The notes: generated by a model from the letters alone, not told the origin. 64,000 nucleotides of DNA from Plantactinospora mayteni (GCF_016862935.1 NZ_BONX01000001.1:1-64000), one strand, 5' to 3'; shown: positions 34,969 through 44,738, numbered from the stretch's first letter. A program made the numbers and translations.

Positions 34969-36975
34969 TCAGGGGGTTGTCACGTCGAACCGGTTGACGG
35001 TCACCGAGCCGCCGAGGGCCTGGGTGGCGTAGTTGAAGATGCCGTAGCGGTACGCCATGAAGAACTGCCAGGCGTGGTTGAGCGTGAACGCCGGCCCGAG
35101 GCTGATGAAGTTGCTTCCGTCGGTGCTGTACGAGAAACGAGCCTGCCGGCCGGCGCCAGGTCTGACATCGGCGTTGACCCGCAGCCAGATCCGTCCGCCG
35201 GAAACCGCGGCGGATGCCTGCTCGGTGCCGGTCCCGGTGGTTTGCCAGCTGGAGTTCATGGTCAGCCCGTTGGTCATCACCACCCGGGTGGTGTTGTTGT
35301 CGCGTCGGATGCCGATCCACGCCGACGAGTCGCGCAACATCGCCAGCCCAGCCCGGTCACCGTTGGCCATGCCCGAGTAGTTCAGCTCGATCGTCGCGGT
35401 CGACGACGGACCCTGTATCCGGTGGGTCAACGTGTTCCGCGCCTGGTACAGGTCGTTGGTCACCGTCGCCGTCTGCAACCTCAACCCGTTGTTGACCGAC
35501 CAACGGGTGTTGTCCGGGTTGTGGTTCCACTCGTACTGCGGCGCCAACGCGGTGCCGGCAAACGTGTCCGTACCGGTCATCGGCTTCACCTGCCGGGGCG
35601 GGCGCGGCACTGCCGGATACGGGTACGTGGCGCCCCAGCGGCCGTTGACGGTCTGTAGCACCGGCCAGTCCCCGACCCAGTTGACCGGAGCCAGCGTCGG
35701 GATGCGGCCACCAGGATAGGCGTCGATGAACGCCAGGTAATACCACTGGCCGTTCTGGGTTTGCACCATGCCGCCCTGGTGCGGCACCGAACCCGGCTCG
35801 CCCTGGATCGGACCGGGCAGGTTCAGCAGGACCTCGCGTACCTCGTACGGTCCGAACGGGCTGCGCGACCTCAGCACGTACTGGCCGTTGGCCGGCTTGG
35901 TGAGCCAGATGTAGTAGTAGCCGTTCCGCTTGTAGAACCGGGCGCCCTCGATGTAGCCGATGTTCGACGGGGACGTCCACACCTGTTGGGCGCGGACCTG
36001 GGACAGCCCGTCGGCGGACAACTGCGCCACGCTGATGTTGGTGCTGCCGTAGGCGACGTACATGGTGTCGTTGTCGTCGATCAGCAGACCCGCGTCGTAG
36101 TAGCAGTTGTTGATCCGCGACCGCTTCGTCCACGGCCCTTCCACGGTGCCGGCCGTGTATACGTAGGTGCGGTTGAACTCGGTACAGCCGATCCAGTAGA
36201 ACGTGCGGTTGCTCTGCCGGTAGTTGAACGCTGACGCCCAGATGCCCTTCACGTACGCCCTGCCTCCGGACAGGTTGTACGCGGACGAGTCGAAGTCCAG
36301 ACTGGGCACCGAGTGGCCGGCGAACTCCCAGTTCACCAGGTCGTACGACCGCAGGATCGGCGCTCCCGGGGAGTAGTGCATGGTCGAGGCCGAGTAGTAG
36401 TACACGTCCCCGACCCGGATGATGTCGATGTCCGCGAAGTCCTGCCACAACACGGGGTTGCTGAAGGTCGACGACGGCGGCCACGGCCCCGAGGTCGTCG
36501 GCGGCGGCGAAGACGTCGGCGTGGAGGTGGGTGGCGCGGAGGTGGGCGGCCCACTGGTAGGGGTGGCGGCACCGGTGCAGGTCGTGCCGTTGAGCGCGAA
36601 GCTGGTCGGGACCGGGTTCGACGAGGTCGAACTGCCGTTGAACCCGAAGCTCGCGCTGCCGTTTGTCGGGAGACTCCCGTTCCAGTCGGTGTTTGTCACG
36701 GTCACGTTCGGACCGGATTGGGTGAAGCTGCCGTTCCACAGTTGGGTGATGGTCTGACCGGCGCCGAACGACCAGGTGAGCTGCCAGCCGTTCACCGGGT
36801 CGCCGAGGTTGTCGATGGTGACGTTGGCGCCGAACCCGCCCGGCCACTGGCTGCTGATCGTGTACGTCACTCGGCACCCGGCGGCGGCGCTCGCCCCGGT
36901 CACGGTCATGCCGACCATGACCAGCGCGGCGGCGACGCCGGCGGCCAGCATCGATTTCCCAGGTGTTCGAGACAT
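34969..36975 (-). CDS. Secreted CBM2 + GH43 glycosidase (paralogue of the 5167 gene)
   Basis: A 668-residue protein: Sec leader (1-31), N-terminal CBM2 (about 33-135, CRVTYTISSQWPGGFGANVTI), Pro/Thr/Ser linker, GH43 propeller (about 175-460) and C-terminal concanavalin-like domain (about 470-668). From SNPVLWQDFADIDIIRV onward it runs nearly residue for residue with the 5167 gene, with the same catalytic candidates (QDFADID, YYDAGLL, IEGARF), but the ricin module in front is replaced by CBM2. It would trim xylan or arabinoxylan while anchored to a crystalline polysaccharide. It lies 33 bases downstream of the GH27 gene, as the last intact member of the minus-strand operon. Confidence 0.92.
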   Translation of the reverse strand: MSRTPGKSMLAAGVAAALVMVGMTVTGASAAAGCRVTYTISSQWPGGFGANVTIDNLGDPVNGWQLTWSFGAGQTITQLWNGSFTQSGPNVTVTNTDWNGSLPTNGSASFGFNGSSTSSNPVPTSFALNGTTCTGAATPTSGPPTSAPPTSTPTSSPPPTTSGPWPPSSTFSNPVLWQDFADIDIIRVGDVYYYSASTMHYSPGAPILRSYDLVNWEFAGHSVPSLDFDSSAYNLSGGRAYVKGIWASAFNYRQSNRTFYWIGCTEFNRTYVYTAGTVEGPWTKRSRINNCYYDAGLLIDDNDTMYVAYGSTNISVAQLSADGLSQVRAQQVWTSPSNIGYIEGARFYKRNGYYYIWLTKPANGQYVLRSRSPFGPYEVREVLLNLPGPIQGEPGSVPHQGGMVQTQNGQWYYLAFIDAYPGGRIPTLAPVNWVGDWPVLQTVNGRWGATYPYPAVPRPPRQVKPMTGTDTFAGTALAPQYEWNHNPDNTRWSVNNGLRLQTATVTNDLYQARNTLTHRIQGPSSTATIELNYSGMANGDRAGLAMLRDSSAWIGIRRDNNTTRVVMTNGLTMNSSWQTTGTGTEQASAAVSGGRIWLRVNADVRPGAGRQARFSYSTDGSNFISLGPAFTLNHAWQFFMAYRYGIFNYATQALGGSVTVNRFDVTTP

Positions 36976-37008
36976 GCCACTCTCCGTCCCTCCGTTAGGT
37001 TCAATCGG

Positions 37009-38646
37009 TCAGAGTGCGGTGCAGGCCGATCCGTTGAGAGTGAAGGCGGTCGGCTTCGCGTTGCCGCCGGTCCAGTTGGCGATGAACCCGAAGGTCGCGG
37101 TCCCACCGGGGCTGATCAATCCATTCCACGACACGTTGGTCGCGGTGACCTGTGCGCCGGTCTGGGTGAAACTGGCGCCCCACCCCTGATCCACCCGTTG
37201 ACCGTTGGTGAACGACCAGCGCAGGCTCCACCCGTCGACCGCCGCGGTACCGGTGTTGCGGATCGTCACATCACCCTGAAAGCCGTCGGGCCATTGGCCG
37301 GTGATCGCGTACGTCACCTGGCACAGGCCGGTCGGCGCGGACGGGCTGGTCGTGGGCGTCGGGCTCACGGTCGTGGGCGTGGCGGTCGGGTTGCCCGGTC
37401 CGGCACTGACGCGGTAGACGGTGGTGCCGTGGCCCGGCACACTGGCGGAGATCGTTCCGGTCGTGCTGCTCGTTGCGTTTGTCCACGCGTCGCGCAGGGT
37501 GAACGAGCTGCCCGACAGACCGATCGCGGACGCGGTGGTGGAGATCGTGGTGGTAGTAGTTCCTTGGTTGAACAGGGCCACCGCGACGTCGCCATTGGCC
37601 AATCGCTTGGCCAGCACCCGACGGGTACCGTCGAAGGACACCTGAACCCCCTGCAACCCGAGCGTGTCCTGGTTGATGGCGATCAGGTTCTGGTTCTTCA
37701 GGATCGTCTGGGTGGCCGCGTTCATGTTCCGCAGATCGTTCCCCGCGATCAGCGGGGACGCCATGATCGCCCACATCGCGAAATGGGACCGCATCTCGGT
37801 GTCGGTCATGCCACCCCGGCCGACCTCCATCATGTCCGGGTCGTTGAAGCTGCCCGGGCGCGCGTACCCGGCCAACGGCACGGTGACGTTGATGATGTTC
37901 TGGATACCCATCGGATAACCGTTGGTCTGACCGGTGTCCCAGGCGTTGGTGATGTCCTCTGTGGTCCGCCATATATTCGCCACATCACCCCAGTTGCGAC
38001 GCGGCCCGGTCTTGTCATGGATACTGTTCGGGTTGATGCTGTACACGATGGGCCGCCCGGAGGCGGCCAACGCGTCACGCATTCTGGCGAACGTACGCAC
38101 CTGATCGTCGATGGTCCCGGAGGGCGAGCACCAGTCGTACTTCAGATAGTCCACGCCCCACGCCGCGAACTGCCGGGCGTCCTGCGCCTCATGCCCCTGC
38201 GCGCCCGTCCGCCCCGGATACGCCCCGAAGTACTGCGCACAGGTCCGATCCAACGGCGCCTGATAGATACCAAACTTCAACCCGCGGGCGTGAATGTAGT
38301 CACCCAGAGCCTTCATACCACTGGGGAACCGCCCTGGATCACCCTGCAGATTGCCGGCCGAATCACGGTTCGGGTTCATCCAGCAGTCATCCACCACCAC
38401 ATACTCGTAGCCCACGTCCCGCATCCCGGAGCTGACCATCGCATCCGCCATCTGACGGATCAATCCCTCGTTGATGTTGCAACCAAACGTGTTCCACGAA
38501 TTCCAGCCCATCGGCGGAGTTCGCGCCACACCGTTCTCCAACGCCTGCGCGTCGGAGCTCCGCAGCACGGTAGCGACGGCCGTCACCGCCAGCAGCCCAG
38601 CCGCCAACGCGGTCGCCAACCGGCGCCCGCCAGCGAGGTTCCTCAT
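37009..38646 (-). CDS. Secreted GH27 alpha-galactosidase with C-terminal CBM2 (paralogue of the 11898 gene)
   Basis: A 545-residue protein with a Sec leader (1-34) and a GH27 barrel starting ENGVARTPPMGWNSW. The nucleophile aspartate is in YLKYDWC and the acid/base in FNDPDMMEVG; a beta domain runs to about residue 405. A Thr/Pro/Ser linker with repeated TVSPTPTTSP leads to a CBM2 of about 100 residues (CQVTYAITGQWPDGFQGDVTI). The barrel is strikingly similar to that at 11898, where the partner is a ricin trefoil. It probably removes alpha-galactose (or beta-L-arabinopyranose) side groups from plant polysaccharides. The gap to the upstream GH95 gene is 25 bases. Confidence 0.93.
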   Translation of the reverse strand: MRNLAGGRRLATALAAGLLAVTAVATVLRSSDAQALENGVARTPPMGWNSWNTFGCNINEGLIRQMADAMVSSGMRDVGYEYVVVDDCWMNPNRDSAGNLQGDPGRFPSGMKALGDYIHARGLKFGIYQAPLDRTCAQYFGAYPGRTGAQGHEAQDARQFAAWGVDYLKYDWCSPSGTIDDQVRTFARMRDALAASGRPIVYSINPNSIHDKTGPRRNWGDVANIWRTTEDITNAWDTGQTNGYPMGIQNIINVTVPLAGYARPGSFNDPDMMEVGRGGMTDTEMRSHFAMWAIMASPLIAGNDLRNMNAATQTILKNQNLIAINQDTLGLQGVQVSFDGTRRVLAKRLANGDVAVALFNQGTTTTTISTTASAIGLSGSSFTLRDAWTNATSSTTGTISASVPGHGTTVYRVSAGPGNPTATPTTVSPTPTTSPSAPTGLCQVTYAITGQWPDGFQGDVTIRNTGTAAVDGWSLRWSFTNGQRVDQGWGASFTQTGAQVTATNVSWNGLISPGGTATFGFIANWTGGNAKPTAFTLNGSACTAL

Positions 38647-38671
38647 TGCCTCTGGCCCCCTTCCCGAGTGG

Positions 38672-41479
38672 TCAGGTCGTGGTGCAGGTGATGTTGGTCG
38701 GCGGGTTGTTCGTACCGTTCACGGTGGCGATGAAGCCGAAGGTGGTGGAGGCGCCAGCGGCGAGCGCACCGTTGTAGGCGACGTTCGCCACTGCCACGTT
38801 CGCGCCGTTCTGGGTGTACGACCCACTCCAGATCTGGTTGATGACCTGCCCGTTGGGGAATGCCCAGGAGACGGTCCAGCCCGTAATCGGTTTCGATCCG
38901 GCGGTCACTCTGACGTCTGCCTGGAAGCCACCGGGCCACGAGCCGGTCACGGAGTACGCCGCTGTCGCCCCCGACGGCGTGGGCGAGCTGGTCGCGCTCG
39001 GCGGGGCGGACGGACTGGCCGAGGGCGTGACGCTGAGGGTCGGCGACGGCGTCACGCCGGGCCGCGCCGCCCGGTAGGTGTGGCCGGCCCGGACGGTGAG
39101 CTGGATGACGTCGGCCTCGGGTCGCGTGGTGGCCGGCGTGGTGCCGTCGGTGACGTCGACCACCGTGTGGTTCCCGGTGAACAGCCGGGCGCGGAGCTTG
39201 ACGGTGCCGTCGCGGTCGGCCCGGATGAGAAACTCGTCGGCCTGTCCCCTGGTCCATGCCATGCCGACGGTGTATCCGCCGCGGCCACGCAGCCCGGTCA
39301 CGTTCCCGGTGGGCCAGGCGGTTGGCAGTGCGGGGAGCAGGTGTAGTTCGTTGTGGTGGCTCTGTAGCAGCATCTCCGCGATGCCGGAGGTGGCGCCGAA
39401 GTTGCCGTCGATCTGGAATGGTGGGTGCAGGTCGAACATGTTCGGCGCGAGCCGGTCGGTCCGTACCAGATCCCGGATGAGTTTGTGCGCGCGGGTGGCG
39501 TCCTCCATCCGCGCCCAATAGTTGATCTTCCAGGCCAGGGACCAGCCCGTCCCGTCATCACCACGCAGATCCAACGTCCGACGCGCCGCCTCATACAACT
39601 GCGGCGTACCACGCCGGGTGATCTGGTTACTCGGATGCAGACCATACAGGTGCGAGATGTGCCGGTGGGTCCGCTCGGTCTCCACCCAGTCAGCGAGCCA
39701 CTCCTGAATGTTCCCCCGGGACCCGACCCGCATCGGCGCCAACCGCTCCCGGGCCGCCCGCACCTGAACCCGGAAATCGGCGTCCACCCCCAGAACCTCG
39801 CCGGCCCGGACGACACCGTCGAACAGATCCCGCAGAATCTGATTGTCCATCGTCGGCCCCGCACACACGCTGACCCCGGAGTGGTGAGCGAGCTCCGGCG
39901 AGTTCGACGGATTGGTGACCAGGAACCCGAGCGACGGATGGGCGACCAGGGTATCGAGGAAGAACTGGGCCGCACCCTTCAACGCCGGATAGTTGGACCG
40001 AAGGAAGCCGACATCACCAGTGAAAAGATAATGATCCCAGATCAGACTGGCCAGCCACGCCCCACCGGTCTGCCACATACCCCACAACGCACCATCGACC
40101 ACCGACGTACCCCGCCACCCGTCGGTGTTGTGATGCGCGACCCAACCACCCGCGCCATACTGCACCTGCGCCGTACGAGCACCCGTCACCGCCAGATCCC
40201 GGACCAGATCGAAGACTGGCGCGAAACACTCGGCTAGATTCGTCGTGTCCGCAGGCCAGTAGTTCATCGGCAGATTCGCGTTGATCGTGTACTTCGAGTC
40301 CCACGGCGGAGCCATCTGATCATTCCAGATACCCTGAAGATTCGCCGGCTGCGTACCCGGCCGCGACGAAGAGATCAACAGGTACCGGCCAAACTGGAAC
40401 AACAACGCCGAGAACTGCGGATCATCCACACCCCCATGCTGCGCAATCCGCACATCAGTCGGCTGATCGGCCGCGGACGTACGCCCCAGATCAATCGACA
40501 CCCGCCCGAACAACCGCTGGTAATCAGCCACATGCCGACCCCGCAACTGGTCGTAGCCGACGTTGCGGGCGGCGTTGAGACGGGTACGCGCGATGCCCTG
40601 GTAGTCGCCGTTGACGGTGCGATAGTTGACGTAGCTGGAGCCGATCGAGACCAGCAGGGTGACGCTGGTCGCGCCGGACACCCGCAGCGTGCCGGCGGAG
40701 TTGCTCACGGTGCCACCGGTGGCGACGGCGTTGGCCAGGGCGAGGAACCGCACCGAGCCGTTGATGCCCTCCATGTTGCCGGAGATCCCGTCCAGTGCGA
40801 TCGTGGCGCCGTCCGGGCTGGACACCGTGGTCCGTTGCGGACTGTCGAAGGTGGCGTTGAACGTGATCGAGTTGGCCCGGTCGGCGGTCAGCCGGACCAC
40901 GATCACCTGGTCCGGGGCGCTCGCGAACACCTCACGCTGGTACCGCACGCCGTTCAACACGTAGGTCGTGGAGGTGGTGGCGGTGGTCAGATCGAGAATC
41001 CGGTTGTACTGCGACGCCCCGCTGGCGGTGCCGAAGGCGAGCCGAAGGTTGCCGACGGGTTGGTAGGCGAGCTGCCCACCCGGGGTCCCCATCATCGCCT
41101 GGTTGATCAGATTCTGCGCCTGGCTCCACTGATCCGCGAAGACCAGTCGCCGGATCTCCGGCAGCGCCGCCGCGCCGCGAGGGTTGGCGGAGTCGTACGG
41201 CCCACCGGCCCAGACCGTGTCCTCGTTGAGCTGGAGCCGTTCCGTGTCGACATTCCCGAACACCATCGCACCGAGACGACCGTTGCCGATCGGAAGCGCC
41301 CGCAACCAATCGGCGCCCGCCGGCTCGTCGTACCACAGCGCCAGGTCGTTGGCCGCGAGTACCTCGGCTGGCGCGGTCGAACCGGCCCGGGCCAGGGCGG
41401 TCCACCCGGCCGGGAGCAGCGCGGCTCCCATTCCGGCCGCGCCGGCGGTGAGGAGTCTCCTTCGAGTCACTTCGGACAT
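38672..41479 (-). CDS. Tat-secreted GH95 alpha-fucosidase/galactosidase with C-terminal CBM2
   Basis: A 935-residue protein. ATG 41479 is chosen since GGAGAT lies just ahead and the Tat leader (VTRRRLLTAGAAG) follows. The GH95 domain (about 35-800) has the N-terminal LWYDEPAGADWLRALPIGNGRLGAMVFG signature in pieces, the active-site loop NLPMNYWPA, a likely acid glutamate near NSPEL, and the base aspartate in QIDGNFGATSG. A Ser/Pro linker leads to CBM2 (YSVTGSWPGGFQADVRV). Family members split alpha-1,2-L-fucosyl bonds, for example on xyloglucan side chains, and some act on L-galactose. With a GH12 relic and a GH27 alongside, xyloglucan or fucosylated hemicellulose is plausible. The palindromic repeat copy B lies immediately upstream. 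Confidence 0.92.
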   Translation of the reverse strand: MSEVTRRRLLTAGAAGMGAALLPAGWTALARAGSTAPAEVLAANDLALWYDEPAGADWLRALPIGNGRLGAMVFGNVDTERLQLNEDTVWAGGPYDSANPRGAAALPEIRRLVFADQWSQAQNLINQAMMGTPGGQLAYQPVGNLRLAFGTASGASQYNRILDLTTATTSTTYVLNGVRYQREVFASAPDQVIVVRLTADRANSITFNATFDSPQRTTVSSPDGATIALDGISGNMEGINGSVRFLALANAVATGGTVSNSAGTLRVSGATSVTLLVSIGSSYVNYRTVNGDYQGIARTRLNAARNVGYDQLRGRHVADYQRLFGRVSIDLGRTSAADQPTDVRIAQHGGVDDPQFSALLFQFGRYLLISSSRPGTQPANLQGIWNDQMAPPWDSKYTINANLPMNYWPADTTNLAECFAPVFDLVRDLAVTGARTAQVQYGAGGWVAHHNTDGWRGTSVVDGALWGMWQTGGAWLASLIWDHYLFTGDVGFLRSNYPALKGAAQFFLDTLVAHPSLGFLVTNPSNSPELAHHSGVSVCAGPTMDNQILRDLFDGVVRAGEVLGVDADFRVQVRAARERLAPMRVGSRGNIQEWLADWVETERTHRHISHLYGLHPSNQITRRGTPQLYEAARRTLDLRGDDGTGWSLAWKINYWARMEDATRAHKLIRDLVRTDRLAPNMFDLHPPFQIDGNFGATSGIAEMLLQSHHNELHLLPALPTAWPTGNVTGLRGRGGYTVGMAWTRGQADEFLIRADRDGTVKLRARLFTGNHTVVDVTDGTTPATTRPEADVIQLTVRAGHTYRAARPGVTPSPTLSVTPSASPSAPPSATSSPTPSGATAAYSVTGSWPGGFQADVRVTAGSKPITGWTVSWAFPNGQVINQIWSGSYTQNGANVAVANVAYNGALAAGASTTFGFIATVNGTNNPPTNITCTTT

Positions 41480-41499
41480 ATTGATCTCCATTATCGTAA

Positions 41500-41590
41500 G
41501 TGAACCTTTTCCACCTGGACCGTGTGGCGTCCGCCCCGACCTCGACCTGCGGCCAGGACGGACCACAAGGGAGATTGGAAAAGGGTTCGG
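41500..41590. repeat. Dispersed palindromic repeat, copy B
   Basis: GTGAACCTTTTCCACCT at 41500-41516 faces AGATTGGAAAAGGGTTCGG at 41572-41590, followed by TGATCAG as in copy A at 15357. Similarity to copy A extends through the loop (roughly 70 percent by eye). It fills the gap between the GH43 stop and the GH95 start, so both genes are transcribed across it. Confidence 0.65.
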
Positions 41591-41593
41591 TGA

Positions 41594-43354
41594 TCAGGGG
41601 CTGGTGCACGTGAGGGACGGGGTCGAGGGCGTACCGCTGCCGATGAAGCCGAACGTCGTCCCGGCGCCCGCGCCGAGCGAGCCGTTCCACGCGACGTTCC
41701 GTACGGTCGCCGCCGATCCGCTCGTGGTCAGCGTCCCGTTCCAGATCTGGCCGATGGTCTGTCCGTTCGCGAGCGTCCAGCGGACCGTCCAACCGTTGAT
41801 CGCCGCGGATCCGGCTGTCACGGTCACGTCGCCCTGGAAGCCACCCGACCAGGAGTTGGTGGTGCGATAGGTCGCGGCGCACAACCCGGACGGCGTGGTC
41901 GGCGGCGGCGTCGTCGGTGGAGTCGTCGGTGGAGTCGTCGGCGGCGGTGTGGTCGGGTCGCCGGCGTCGAACTGCCACCAGTTGAGGTTGAAGAGGTTGC
42001 CGCTACCGCCGGTGAACCGCAGATACAGGTCGTGGGTGCCGGTCGCGCCGTTCACCGCGCAGGAGACGGTGGTCCAGGTCTGCCAGCCGCCGGTGCCCGG
42101 GACGTTGCAGGTGCCGACGACGGGGCCGTTCGTGCCGTCCAGGCGCACTTCGATACGGCCGCCGCTGGTGGCCGAGGCCACCCGGGCGTTGAACGACGTC
42201 GCGCCGGTACCGAAGGCGGCGCCCTTGACTTTGGTGTAGTCGCCGTTGCTTATCTGGGCGACGTTCATTCCGCCTTCGCTGGACGGTTCGGTTTCGACAC
42301 CGACTTCCCAGGCGATCGTCTCGGCCTCTTGACGCAGGTAGGGGTTCAGGGTGCCGATCTGCGGAGGACCGGCGGTGGTCATGTTGATCGTCGGGATGGT
42401 GCCGTTCGTGTTGTAGGTGAACTTCTCCACCGCCACCGACCGGGTGAAACCACCACCGCCCGGTAGCGCGCCGTTGTGATAGAAGAAGTACGAACCGCCG
42501 TTGAAGTCCACGATCCCGGGGTGGTTGGTGAAGCTGCTACCCTGCCGGGGCATGATCGTGCCCCGGTATGTCCAGGGCCCGGTCGGGGTCGGGGCGGTGG
42601 AGTAGGCGATGAACTCGGCGCAGCATTCCGCCGCGAAAATCATGTAGTAGAGGCCGTTGCGCTTGTAGACCCACGGCGCCTCCTCGTACAGGGTGGGCCG
42701 ACTGGGGTTGCCGGTGCGGGTGCCGAACCCGGCCGTGGTCAACGGGATCTGCGTCGGGTTGCCGGTGTACGAGATCATGTCCGGGTTCAGCCGCACGTAC
42801 CACAATCGCGGGTTGCCCCAGTACAGATACGCCTGGCCGTCGTCGTCGATGAACACCGCCGGGTCGATCTCACCGTTGGCGACCAACGGCCGACCCAACG
42901 CGTCCCGGAACGGCCCGGTCGGGCTGTCCGACACACCCACCCCGATGGCCATCGACCCGGTGGCCCGGTTCTTCACCGGCACGTACCAGTAGAACTTGCC
43001 GTTTCTGTATGTGGTGTGCCCGGCCCACGCGTCCGCGCTCGCCCAACTAAAAGTGGACAGGTTCATCGGTGAGCCGTGATCGGTCCAGTTGACCATGTCC
43101 GCCGACGACCACACCCGCCACTCCCGCATGGTGAAGTAGGTCGAACCGTCCTCGTCACGGCCGGTATACAGATACACCCGGCCGTCGTGCACCAGAGGGG
43201 CCGGATCAGCGGTGTAGATCGTCTGGACAATTGGATTGTCCGCCCGCGCGGGAGCCGGCACGGCGAACAGCGCCACAAGACACAACACGCTCGCGACGCG
43301 GGCCACAGTAGCCCTGAATCCTTCCCTGGCCGAAAATGGGAATGCGAATCTCAC
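41594..43354 (-). CDS. Secreted GH43 arabinofuranosidase-like enzyme with CBM6 and CBM2
   Basis: A GTG at 43354 with AAGGGGC upstream opens a 586-residue protein with a Sec leader. The GH43 propeller (about 35-335) shows IYTADPAPLVHDG with the base aspartate, GEIDPAVFIDDDG with the second aspartate and YEEAPWVYKRNG with the acid glutamate, the layout of arabinoxylan arabinofuranohydrolases (XynD-like). A CBM6-type beta-sandwich (about 345-475, with QAETIAWE and RVASATSGGRIEVRLDG) and a Pro/Thr linker of TTPP units precede the CBM2 (about 495-586). It would remove arabinose from arabinoxylan. It lies 94 bases after the esterase gene and 114 before GH95. Confidence 0.92.
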   Translation of the reverse strand: MRFAFPFSAREGFRATVARVASVLCLVALFAVPAPARADNPIVQTIYTADPAPLVHDGRVYLYTGRDEDGSTYFTMREWRVWSSADMVNWTDHGSPMNLSTFSWASADAWAGHTTYRNGKFYWYVPVKNRATGSMAIGVGVSDSPTGPFRDALGRPLVANGEIDPAVFIDDDGQAYLYWGNPRLWYVRLNPDMISYTGNPTQIPLTTAGFGTRTGNPSRPTLYEEAPWVYKRNGLYYMIFAAECCAEFIAYSTAPTPTGPWTYRGTIMPRQGSSFTNHPGIVDFNGGSYFFYHNGALPGGGGFTRSVAVEKFTYNTNGTIPTINMTTAGPPQIGTLNPYLRQEAETIAWEVGVETEPSSEGGMNVAQISNGDYTKVKGAAFGTGATSFNARVASATSGGRIEVRLDGTNGPVVGTCNVPGTGGWQTWTTVSCAVNGATGTHDLYLRFTGGSGNLFNLNWWQFDAGDPTTPPPTTPPTTPPTTPPPTTPSGLCAATYRTTNSWSGGFQGDVTVTAGSAAINGWTVRWTLANGQTIGQIWNGTLTTSGSAATVRNVAWNGSLGAGAGTTFGFIGSGTPSTPSLTCTSP

Positions 43355-43448
43355 GACTGCCCCTTGAGGAGTGGTTTCTGAACCGGGTGGTCGCCGACCG
43401 GGCACGCGGTCGCGTGCCCGGTTGGCTGTCGCGGTGGCGAAGGAGCCG

Positions 43449-44738
43449 TTACGCCCGCGCGCAGGTCAGGGACGGCACGCTGTTGGTGCCGGTCCAACTG
43501 CCGATGAAGCCGAAGGTGGTCGAGGCGCCCGCGGCCAGGTTGCCGTTCCAGGTCTCGTTCGAGACGTTCTGGGTGCTGCCGCTGGGTGCGTTGCGGCCGC
43601 CCCAGATCTGGGTGATGGTCTGCCCGTTGGTGAAGGTCCAGCTCACCCGCCATCCGGTCAGGCCGCCGTTGCCGGCGGTGACGGCCACCTCGCCCTGGAA
43701 TCCGTCCTGCCACTGACTGGCGATCCGGTAGGTGGCGGCACAGCTTCCCGGCGGCGGGCTGGCCGACGGCGACGTCGTCGGCGGCGTGCCAGGGGTCGTG
43801 GTGGGCGGGGTCGGCGGCGTGCCCTGGAACTGGGTGAAGAACCTCCACACCTCTCCCGGAACCCAGGTCCTGGACCCGCTGTCACCCGGGGCGCCGTCCT
43901 GCGGAGCGGCGATGTGACCTCCGTCGAACGCCGCCCAGACAACCGGATGCCCGGCCGAGCACCCCGAGTAGGTGGTGACCCTGTGTGTCAGGCTGCCCGC
44001 CGTCGGCTCCGGCGGATTCGAGGCCGCGCAGCCGTTGTTCCTGACGAACCGATCGCGCAACGACCGGCCGCTGGCGATATTGTCGCCGATGCCATGCACC
44101 CCGAGATACGCGACGGGCTGGGTGCCACCGTTGCACCCGCTGAGCGTGCCGGGAGAGGACTGGACGGCAACCGCGCGGAACACGTTCGGCCGGGCACACG
44201 CGAGCGCATAACTCATGGCGCCGCCATAGCTGAAGCCCACGGAGAAGCGCTGCGTGGTGTCGACGCAGAGCCCGTTCTCGATTAGCCGGAGCATGTCGTC
44301 GGTGAAGGTCACGTCCTCGCCGCCCGCATTGGCCCAACCGTTGCCGATGCCCTGGGGCGCGACGAATATCGTGCTGTTGTTCGACAGTCGCAGCAGTCCG
44401 TAGTACGCCCACACGTCCCGTTGCACGGTCTGACCAGTGGCGACGTCGACGGCAGTACCGCCCCACCAATGGAACCCGAAGACCAACCGGTACGGACGGT
44501 TTCTGTCATAGCCGTCGGGAACCCTCAGGATGAAGCTACGGCTCTTGCCGCTGCTCTGGATCGTGTGCGTGCCACTCGTGAGCGCCGGATTCTTACCGCA
44601 TCCAGCGGTCGCCGCGAGGGTTCCGACATCCGCTGCCGAGGCCCTGCCACCGAGCCCACCGCTCAGCATCGCGCCACTGATGGCCACGACGAGAGCCGCC
44701 ACCGCAGCCGGCCCGGCAATAAATCTGCGCCTTAACAT
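43449..44738 (-). CDS. Secreted CE1 feruloyl/acetylxylan esterase with C-terminal CBM2
   Basis: The ATG at 44738 has AGGGAG eight bases ahead; 429 residues. A leader (RRRFIAGPAAVAALVVAI) and a short spacer precede an alpha/beta hydrolase (about 45-300) with the oxyanion segment FGFHWWGG, the nucleophile elbow VGFSYGGAMS, GVHGIGDN near the catalytic acid and FDGGHIAAP with the likely histidine. This is the pattern of PHB-depolymerase-like feruloyl esterases. A Pro/Thr linker leads to CBM2 (YRIASQWQDGFQGEVAV). It is the first gene of the minus-strand hemicellulase operon (esterase, GH43, GH95, GH27, GH43, GH12 relic). It is only distantly like the CE1 at 2292, so it is not a recent duplicate. 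Confidence 0.88.
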   Translation of the reverse strand: MLRRRFIAGPAAVAALVVAISGAMLSGGLGGRASAADVGTLAATAGCGKNPALTSGTHTIQSSGKSRSFILRVPDGYDRNRPYRLVFGFHWWGGTAVDVATGQTVQRDVWAYYGLLRLSNNSTIFVAPQGIGNGWANAGGEDVTFTDDMLRLIENGLCVDTTQRFSVGFSYGGAMSYALACARPNVFRAVAVQSSPGTLSGCNGGTQPVAYLGVHGIGDNIASGRSLRDRFVRNNGCAASNPPEPTAGSLTHRVTTYSGCSAGHPVVWAAFDGGHIAAPQDGAPGDSGSRTWVPGEVWRFFTQFQGTPPTPPTTTPGTPPTTSPSASPPPGSCAATYRIASQWQDGFQGEVAVTAGNGGLTGWRVSWTFTNGQTITQIWGGRNAPSGSTQNVSNETWNGNLAAGASTTFGFIGSWTGTNSVPSLTCARA

